From assembly GCF_902167145.1 (NCBI RefSeq), contig NC_050097.1:223839034-223903033 (forward strand): 64,000 nucleotides of DNA, in the 5' to 3' direction. Each line of letters opens with the position of its first letter. Positions within the stretch are counted from its first letter, which is position 1. Both the position numbers and the translations under genes were made by a program. The notes beneath the pieces were generated by a model, which was not told where the DNA came from, did not search any database, and saw only the letters and a list, made by a program, of their open reading frames with translations. This DNA comes from Zea mays (Eukaryota; Streptophyta; Magnoliopsida; Poales; Poaceae). Positions 56,736 through 64,000 of the stretch are shown in pieces.

Positions 56736-59700
56736 ATGGAGACGACGGAGATGGCGGCGGCCGCCGCCGCCGCCCTGTGCTGCGCGCTGGCGCTCTACCT
56801 GTACCACGCGCTGTGGCTGGCGCCCGGGCGGGTGCGCGCCGCGCTGCGGGCGCAGGGCGTCGCGGGCCCGCGCCCCTCCTTCCCCTACGGCAACCGCGCA
56901 GACATGAGGCGGGCGACCGCGGCGCACCGCGGCGGCGGCGGCGGCGTCGTGCACGACTACCGCCAGGCGCTGTTCCCACACTACGAGCGGTGGAGGAAGG
57001 AGTACGGTACGACGATCGATCGCAGGCGTGCGTGCGTGTTGCTTGTTTTTTTACTTATCATCATCATCCCTAGGTCTAGCACCATGACTGTCTTTGATTT
57101 GTTCGTCTCTTCTGAATGCGCGCGATCAATCGGGATCGGTCGGTTACTACGTTTTTTTTCTTTTTTGGAAAACAAATATATATATTGGACGCACTGCCAT
57201 AGCTAGCTAGCATATTAATTCGAAAACTTAACACAGTAAATACGTTATTATTCTACCATTTTTGTCGTGTGATAAGTATCATTATTGCATCATAATGGTA
57301 AACTTATTACGAGATACAAATGGTGATTTGGTGATGGTATTTTGTTTACACATATAGTTAAAACAGTAGGATAAAGGACTTTGATTGAACAGTGCGTGGT
57401 GGGAAATATTCTGGCTACACCATCTACTAGCGAGGATAGATGGGTATATGCTTCACGCGAAATGACAATCTCGTCCCCGGCCAAAACAAACAAGTGAAAA
57501 AACAATGATTGAACTGCTAGCACGCGATTTCTTTTCCTCCTAAATAAATCAGATGAATGGTAGCCAGCCAGCGCTTGGCTCTCTTTCCGATCAGAATCCC
57601 ATCCCTTTGTCCTTATTTCTTTTGACCCGTGTTTTTTTTACCAAAACTAGCTGGCGCGAATCAATTCCATTGCAATGATTATTAGACCATGTTTATTTAC
57701 CCTGTAAATTATATAATCCAGCTAAAAAAGTTAAACAGATTATTTAAAAAAGTTAAACAGATTATTACGTAAATTATATAATCTAGATATTTAGATTATA
57801 ATAATCCGTAAGCAGAAGATTCTATAAGATGAATTATATAATTTTAGAAGCAGATACTATCGTGATTGAGCATTGCCGGCGGTGGATCGTCACCGTCCTC
57901 CTATAGCCTAGGTGCTGTTTGGTTCACGAAATGTAACGTAAAGGGTAATGATAATGGTTTACACTTGATTACGGGCGGTAACAAGTTTGAATAGTCCGGT
58001 ATCAAATTTTAGTACGGTATCTGATTACGATTGGACTAAAAAAACATGATTTAACGTAATCACTTACCCATTACGTTACAAATATTTGAACCAAACAATA
58101 CCTAGCTGCCTATGGTGATGGCGGCGGGGCTTGCCTGCCTGTGCGTGAACCTGGAGCAGTTCACCCGACATGGTACGCAGATTTGATCTGATCCATCCGG
58201 AGATCCGGTCCGCCCACGGCCCCACCCACAAACGACAAAGGGCGCTGCCTGTCCTCTCCTCGGCGCCTCTGGATGGTCCTCCTCTCCGTCGACGGACTGC
58301 GCCGGCCCCAGCCGCGCAAAGTCCTCTCCTCTCCTTTGTCGCATTGCCAAAAAGGTCTGCCGATTCATCACGCGTCCATGACTTGAGTGGGAGTGCTGTG
58401 GATGAGAGGCCGGTTCAGCTGTCAGCTCAGTTCTGTTCTGCTGCTTTTCTTTTCTTTTTTCACTTTTCACACACAGTCTGTTGTCTGCCACACAATCAAA
58501 CTGTCTGCTGCCACATGAATGCAGGTTCCATCGTCTTGTGTTTCCAAGCATGCATATGCATGGTTAAGCAACCAGTATAATCTGCGCGTGCAGGCCCCAT
58601 CTTCACCTACTCCATCGGAAGCATGGTGTTCCTGCACGCCAGCCGGTCCGACGTGGTCCGGGACCTCTGCCTCAGCGTGTCGTCGCTGGACCTCGGCAAG
58701 AGCTCCTACATGAAGGTCACGCACCGGCCGCTCTTCGGCGACGGCATCCTCAAGTCCAGCGGCGAGGCCTGGGCGCACCAGCGGAGGCTCATCGCGCCCG
58801 AGTTCTTCCCGGACAAGGTGAAGGGCATGGTGGACCTCATGGTCGGCTCGGCCACGGCGCTGGTGGCGTCGTGGGGGGACAGGACGGGCGGCGGAGGCGT
58901 GGAGCTCAAGATCGACGACGACATCAGGGCCTACTCCGCCGACGTCATCTCCAGGACGTGCTTCGGCAGCAGCTACGTCAAGGGCAAGAGGATCTTCGCG
59001 GCGATCAGGGAGCTGCAGAAGGCGGTGTCCAAGCCCAACCTGCTGGCGGAGATGACCGGCCTCAGCTTCCTCCCGACGAGGACTAACAGGGAGGCGTGGA
59101 GGCTCAACAGGGTCGTGAGGGACCTGGTGCTGGACGTCGTCAGGGAGGGCGGGGACGACGACAGGAACCTACTGAACGCGATGCTCCGCAGCGCTTCTTC
59201 CTCCGGTGGCTGCAGCGGCGACCGCGTGGCGGTGGAGGAGTTCGTCGTGGACAACTGCAAGAACATCTACTTCGCCGGCTACGAGACCACGGCGGTGACC
59301 GCCGCCTGGTGCATGATGCTCCTGGCGCTGCACCCGGAGTGGCAGGACCTGGTGCGCGACGAGGTGCGCCAGGCATGCGGCGGCGGCGACTTCGCGTCCC
59401 TGCACAAGATGAAGAAGGTCGTACGTACGTACGTAATAACACACGCCAGCAGCACGAACGCACACACACATACAATACCCCCCCTATCAGTATACTGACC
59501 ATGTGTAGTGTTGCACTCTTGCAGCTGACGATGGTGATCCAGGAGACGCTGCGGCTGTACCCGGCAGGCGCGGTGGTGTCGAGGCAGGCGCTCCGCGACG
59601 TGACCCTCGGCGGCGTGCGCGTGCCGGCGGGCGTCAACATCTACGTGCCCGTCTCGACTATGCACCTGGACCCGGAGCTGTGGGGCGCCGACGCGCGGGA

Positions 59701-59965
59701 GTTCGACCCGGGGCGGTTCGCGGACGACCACCAGCGGCAGCGGCAGCCGCACGCGTACCTCCCCTTCGGCGCCGGCGCGCGCACCTGCCTCGGCCAGGCC
59801 TTCGCCATGGCCGAGCTCAAGGTCCTGCTGGCGCTCGTGCTGTCCAGGTTCCGGCTCGCGCTGTCGCCGGCCTACGTGCACTCGCCGGCGCTCAGGCTCA
59901 TCGTGGAGCCCGAGCACGGGGTGCGGCTGCTGCTCACCAACGTGGAGCCCAGGGGTGCTAGCTAG
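56736..59965 (+). CDS. Cytochrome P450 (CYP714-like, CYP72 clan)
   Basis: Three exons, 56736-57006, 58594-59417 and 59525-59965, join with GT-AG introns and matching phases to 511 codons plus stop. The start METTEMAAAAAAALCC precedes a hydrophobic ER anchor (residues ~6-30) and a short proline hinge (GPRPSFPYGN). The I-helix AGYETT, the K-helix ETLR, FDPGRF and the haem loop FGAGARTCLG with its cysteine ligand are intact. The second donor could be GTCGTA (used here) or GTACGT three bases later. The first keeps family spacing (MKKLTMVIQETLR). CYP714 enzymes oxidise gibberellins or related diterpenoids at the ER and often inactivate growth hormone. That role is inferred from family resemblance only. 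The 1.6-kb first intron holds a MITE. Confidence 0.9.
57912..58101. mobile_element. MITE in P450 intron 1
   Basis: The left end GTGCTGTTTGGTTC and the complement of the right end (GTATTGTTTGGTTC), plus internal AACGTAA arms, form inverted repeats. CTAG flanks both sides (57908-57911 and 58102-58105). This is Tourist-like, although a 4-bp rather than 3-bp duplication is seen. Confidence 0.65.
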
Positions 59966-60500
59966 ATGGGCCTCACTGGACCGGGTATTTAATTCGGCCC
60001 AGTAGTCAAATAATCTGCCATAGTATAAACTTCGTGAAGCCTGAGTTCGGCAGAGATTCCGTGAATAAAAACGATTACAAAATCGATCAGGTTTCCTGGC
60101 GTTCGGCAGAGATTCGTCAAGAAAAACGACGACACCTTTTGCGTGGACAGAAGTCAGGGTTAGGAAGGAACTCATCATAATTGAGAGATATCGATCTCAG
60201 CGCGTAGCTAGCGTAGTTGTCGTGGTCGTTGATCGCTAGTCAGAGACGAGACGATCAGCTGGATAGCGACCGGTTTCCAGCGTCCTCGCATGCGGTAGGA
60301 GTATCGGGTAATATGTCCCATCTACGTGCATGGTGCATCTATATATATCCGGTAATAATCCATGCATGGAAGTTTTAACGATATGTTTATTTCGGTAGCT
60401 GATCAATTTCTCGATCGGCAGATACGGACGGACACGGGCAGCAATTCGGTCCCGCGTCCCCCGGACGCGCTCTTCCCATCGCTGAAGGCCAGAGAGAAGG
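59966..60500 (+). other. P450 3' UTR and upstream region of the calmodulin-like gene
   Basis: A near-duplicate GTTCGGCAGAGATTC occurs at 60045 and 60103. No coding frame is credible. Confidence 0.4.
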
Positions 60501-60509
60501 GTGGCATGG

Positions 60510-60518
60510 CTATAAACA
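60510..60518 (+). promoter_or_regulatory. TATA box of the calmodulin-like gene
   Basis: CTATAAACA lies about 205 bp upstream of the ATG. A CACACACACACA tract (about 60600-60612) sits in the probable 5' UTR. Confidence 0.6.
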
Positions 60519-60716
60519 GGCAGCGCTGTCCTCGCGCCTCTCCCTGCCCGGCCCGCGTCGTCGTCGTCCCTCCCGAAACAAAAGAAGCTATTTTGACACC
60601 ACACACACACACAGAGGAGAGAAGATAAGAGAACGAGGGGCAGGGCAGCCAGCGCCGCTAGCTGAAGCAGGGCAGGGCAAGAGAATCCGTACGTCGAGGT
60701 GCAGGTCGTAGGTAGG

Positions 60717-61328
60717 ATGGACGCGGACCAGCAGGGCGTGGTTGCGGCGGCGGTGAAGCCGGCGCTGGCCAAGGGGACGCCGTCGGCGTCGTTCCGGCTC
60801 CGCAACGGGAGCCTGAACGCGGTGCGCCTCCGCCGCGTGTTCGACCTGTTCGACCGCAACGGGGACGGCGAGATCACCGTGGACGAGCTGGCGCAGGCGC
60901 TGGATGCGCTGGGCCTGGACGCCGACCGCGCCGGGCTGTCCGCCACCGTCGGCGCCTACGTGCCCGACGGCGCCGCGGGCCTCCGCTTCGAGGACTTCGA
61001 CAAGCTCCACCGCGCGCTCGGGGACGCCTTCTTCGGCGCACTGGGAGGCCAGGACGACGCCACCGCCGCGGCGGACGGCGCCGGCGCCGGCGCCGAGGAG
61101 GACGAGCAGGAGATGCGGGAGGCGTTCAAGGTCTTCGACGTCGATGGCGACGGCTTCATCTCCGCCGCTGAGCTGCAGGAGGTGCTCAAGAAGCTCGGCC
61201 TCCCCGAGGCCAGCAGCATGGCCAACGTCCGGGAGATGATCTGCAACGTCGACCGCGACAGCGACGGCCGCGTCGACTTCAACGAGTTCAAGTGCATGAT
61301 GCAGGGGATCACCGTCTGGGGCGCCTGA
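60717..61328 (+). CDS. Calmodulin-like EF-hand protein (CML)
   Basis: Single exon of 203 codons from ATG 60717 ([20 protein letters not shown]). I prefer this start because upstream in-frame codons contain no ATG. EF-hand 1 has loop [12 protein letters not shown] (about residues 47-58). The second hand is degenerate ([13 protein letters not shown]) and probably does not bind calcium. After an Ala/Gly/Asp linker, hands 3 and 4 have canonical loops [12 protein letters not shown] and [12 protein letters not shown]. The layout resembles plant CML42/43-type sensors. It should act as a soluble calcium sensor that binds target proteins. No signal peptide or N-myristoylation glycine is present. Codon use is strongly GC-ending, typical of grass intronless genes. 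Confidence 0.92.
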   Translation: MDADQQGVVAAAVKPALAKGTPSASFRLRNGSLNAVRLRRVFDLFDRNGDGEITVDELAQALDALGLDADRAGLSATVGAYVPDGAAGLRFEDFDKLHRALGDAFFGALGGQDDATAAADGAGAGAEEDEQEMREAFKVFDVDGDGFISAAELQEVLKKLGLPEASSMANVREMICNVDRDSDGRVDFNEFKCMMQGITVWGA

Positions 61329-61640
61329 CTGACCTCATCGTCGTACTGTGTGGCAACTGGCATGGTGGTCCCGCATTTCGTCGAGACAGTCCTGCGTCTG
61401 CGTCTCTAATTGAAGAATTCTTTAGTATCGTCCTTCACATCACTGGTCTAGTGGTGATGAGAATGCCCTGTCCTGTGTGTGTGTCACATAACCATGGTAT
61501 GTAATGTCATACTGTAAATTAGGTATATGATGATGATGACAGCTGATAAGAAAATGTATCAAACTGGGCTATTCTAATCATTGTCAATCAATGTCTTGGG
61601 TCGGCTTAGTTATCCACGATGTGATTGAACTAACATTATG
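61329..61640 (+). other. 3' UTR and flank of the calmodulin-like gene
   Basis: Non-coding sequence. No clear AATAAA is seen, but a 3' end around 61550 is plausible. Confidence 0.4.
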
Positions 61641-61694
61641 TTTGACAAAGCTGTTTTAGCGATTATCTAGTAAAAGTCAATTTACTTGACAAAC

Positions 61695-61990
61695 AAGTTC
61701 TCTCCCTATGCAGGACATCTCCATTTACATAGATTCTCGATTTACTTAGTGTCACATAATCTATGCATGGTAGCCCAAGAGATGGTTGTCATCAATCATC
61801 ATTGCATAGATTCTCGATGTTGTTCCGCTGCACATCATGCTGTCTCCAACCATTTAAAAAGTTCTCTCCCCATATGCAGGACATCTCTCCATTTACATCT
61901 CCTCCTATTTATACTTTCTAATATAATTTACTGTCTCTATTTAAAAAGTTCTCTCCCTACACGGAGGACGTCTCCATCCATTTCTTCTAT
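61695..61990 (+). repeat. Three imperfect direct repeats of a TCTCTCC...GGACATCTCCATTT unit
   Basis: GTTCTCTCCCTATGCAGGAC at about 61698 recurs with changes near 61860 and 61948, each followed by ATCTCCATTT-like sequence. ATAGATTCTCGAT also occurs twice (61731 and 61806). No protein. Confidence 0.6.
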
Positions 61991-62599
61991 ATAGCCCCAT
62001 ATATTATAATTCGGCTATTTAATATTTATTTAGCACTTTTTAAAAATTTTTAAAAACCACGTAATATTTATACTAACATAATACATATGGTTGTCATGTT
62101 ATGAGATTTAATTGAGATTAATATCATAAAAAATAATGTAACTAAAGTATATGAGAACATAATTCTCCTTAATATACATCAAGAGATCATTTCTTTTTGT
62201 ATATATACAAAGTATATAGTGGGGGATATTAGAGAATTATGCTTTCTACTAGGTGAATATCTATACGTTGCAATGGTAACATATAAATACCATGATAACT
62301 TATATACAAATAGATGATATAATCCCCAAAAAGATATATCAACCTAGACAATATCGCAAAATAGATTATGTCAATGTTTAAACAAAACAAAAATGGTACA
62401 GATCACGCATTCGACGCAGGCTACCTTATATATTCCATATCATTCATGATAAAATATCTAGAGCACACTCATGCTTGATAAAGTTTGAAATGTATTCACT
62501 GGAACATGTTAGTAATTATGTATTTGTCAACACTCAATCGAATTGCTGATCCAACTCAGAACCAAAAACTCTAACATGACATCCACCAAAAGATACCCA
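61991..62599. other. AT-rich intergenic DNA
   Basis: Nothing coding. A stretch at 62240-62280 (CTACTAGGTGAATATCTATA then GTTGCAATGG) resembles a common grass repeat, but I cannot define its ends. Confidence 0.35.
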
Positions 62600-62851
62600 T
62601 TAAGCCATGGATGCCTTCTTCAACTTGGCGAGCTCTTGCCTGATAGCGCCACCCCTCTGTTTACGTAAAGAAAAAAGTGTGACCGAGCAATATAGACAGT
62701 GCCATCATGAACTAAACAGTTGATAGGGAGGTTCCCGACCTTGATCTTTGCCATCATGACTTTGAACCTATCAAAGTCATCAAGCGCTGCTCTCCTCTTC
62801 TAGAAAATCCGCTTGTGCCCCATGAGCTGTTCTCCCACTTGGTCTTCATTT
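62600..62851 (-). pseudogene. RPL14: Ribosomal protein eL14 gene remnant (two 3' exons, frameshifted)
   Basis: Minus-strand exon 62851-62740 encodes MKTKWENSSWG, then after a one-base loss KRRAALDDFDRFKVMMAKIK. A GT-AG intron (62739-62657) follows. The last exon, 62656-62600, encodes RGGAIRQELAKLKKASMA and stop. This is the conserved C-terminal end of the 60S protein eL14. The retained intron shows the fragment came from genomic DNA and not from mRNA. The frameshift and the absence of the N-terminal exons up to 64000 make it a relic, unless exons lie beyond the window. Confidence 0.75.
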
Positions 62852-62859
62852 CTGAAATA

Positions 62860-64000
62860 GAATAACAAAATACCAACTAAGTGTCACTATTCTCTTATGG
62901 GCGCGAGACCACGCTACCTGGCCAATTCAAAAAAAATGCATCCTGTGCTACCGATTATAGCCTTGTAACATTGTCATATTTCTCGTGAAGATCAGCAGAT
63001 ACAAAACCAATTATTACCATTGGTACAAAAGCACTCCCCTAAAGCTCAGTCCTATTATGCAACACATTCTAAGTAAAATCTACTTGTACACTCAATTCTG
63101 AAATAGACTACATCTAACTGCAACATGCTCCATTTAATTTATAAATTGGCATGTCTGTAAAGCTCTGTCAACTGAATTGGCATATCAAGAAAGCTATGAG
63201 ATTATGCAACATACTCCAACTGAACACCAACTTACCGAACACCCCAAGTATGAAAATGGATCCATCTAGAAGTGAAGAAGTGAGAGCTTCTGTGAACTGT
63301 AAGCAACAATATTAGTGGTCAAAATCATGGATATGACCAATGCTTATCCTCGTCCGAATCCCGCACAACAAAAATCTCTTTAGAATGGGATGTAGAAGTA
63401 ATGAAAGAAATCTTGATGTGGCTACAGTTCCACCCAAATGAACTGCATATGTCAGCTTGTACATCAGTTGTAGATCACAAGCTAAGTGAAGAAGTGAGAG
63501 ATTTTGTCAACTGTAAACCAATTGTCTAAAACATTCATGGTATTGTTAAACAAACTATGAAGAAACACAAGTGAAATTATGATGCAAAATTATGAAACAA
63601 AATTGCTAAACATTAGAACGCCAAACTACAACTATGTCAACCTCAAAAACGTGTTTCAGATTTTGAGAGAAGCTGACCTAGAACATGAGCTACTTTTTTC
63701 TAAAATAAAAGAAAACAAATGCACATAATGATAGTCACATCTTAGAATTTGGGTCATAACCGCAACAGTCCCATAGCAGGATCATGACCTAAACAGAACA
63801 ATTCATATCTCATTCAGAACTATAATGGATTTTGTCCAGGATCAGGTAGTCCATGCCATGAAACAACGGAACCTGGCAAGAGGAAAAACTGTAAGAATAT
63901 CACCACACATTCATATATAAAAAAGTTAGGCAAAATTCCAAAATATTGTTTTTAGAAAAAAGCTAAGACAACATTGGCAACCATGCTTATAGGATTTTGT
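62860..64000. other. AT-rich intergenic DNA with short direct repeats
   Basis: AAGTGAAGAAGTGAGAG occurs at about 63271 and 63485, each followed by related sequence (CAACTGTAA / GAACTGTAA). No coding frame is recognised. I looked for upstream eL14 exons on the minus strand and found none. Confidence 0.4.

Noticed and set aside
56252..57073. 273-codon frame overlapping P450 exon 1
   Set aside because: Arg/Ala/Gly-rich out-of-frame reading of the P450 exon. The P450 frame has a membrane anchor and correct splicing.
57684..57860. AT-rich repeat in P450 intron 1 with ATTATATAATC motifs
   Set aside because: Looks like another MITE, but I could not define ends or a target duplication.
62180..62300. 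Possible Helitron or other repeat end near CTACTAGGTGAATATC
   Set aside because: I could not find a matching CTRR terminus with hairpin, nor a defined start.

Overview
This is almost certainly a maize (Zea mays) nuclear window, or one from a very close relative. It carries complete high-copy maize LTR retrotransposons (two Opie-type copia elements and one Huck-type gypsy element) nested inside each other, a full-length plant L1 LINE, several MITEs, and three intact plant genes in small low-copy islands. No phage, plasmid or bacterial content is present.

Layout. 1-5309: the end of a minus-strand long-LTR gypsy element (tRNA-iMet primer site at 9-20, LTR 25-3507) next to an older long-LTR-like remnant. 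5410-12927: a full-length but inactivated plus-strand L1 LINE with an exact 14-bp target duplication. 13217-13752: a Tourist MITE nested in another Tourist-like MITE. 14691-18036: an intact minus-strand eight-exon gene for translation initiation factor eIF2 beta, with MITEs in one intron and upstream. 19859-54988: a four-level retrotransposon nest. 55235-55775: a MITE-like repeat and a broken LRR receptor-kinase exon. 56736-59965: an intact three-exon cytochrome P450 (CYP714-like). 60717-61328: an intact single-exon calmodulin-like protein. 61329-64000: AT-rich repeats and a frameshifted two-exon remnant of ribosomal protein eL14.

The nest can be read base by base because each level has a perfect 5-bp target duplication. 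L1, a minus-strand gag-only gypsy element (19859-54988, CTTCT), was hit by L2, an Opie-type copia element (21371-51302, ATGCC). L2 was hit inside its pol gene by L3, a pol-deleted Huck-type gypsy element (26561-47132, ATATG). L3 was hit in its 3' non-coding region by L4, another Opie-type element (33997-43424, GTGGG). All four are decayed by stops, frameshifts or deletions. The second half of the L2 pol remains fully open.

I found no convincing new biological system. The most interesting signals are the completely resolved nest, the CCGGAC-N-GTCCGG palindromes shared by two unrelated retroelement superfamilies and extending into L1 gag, the Huck derivative that has lost its RT palm but kept the pol termini, and captured or degenerate host-gene fragments (LRR-RLK, eL14). 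Exon boundaries and target duplications were read directly from the sequence. Family names come from recognition and were not searched.
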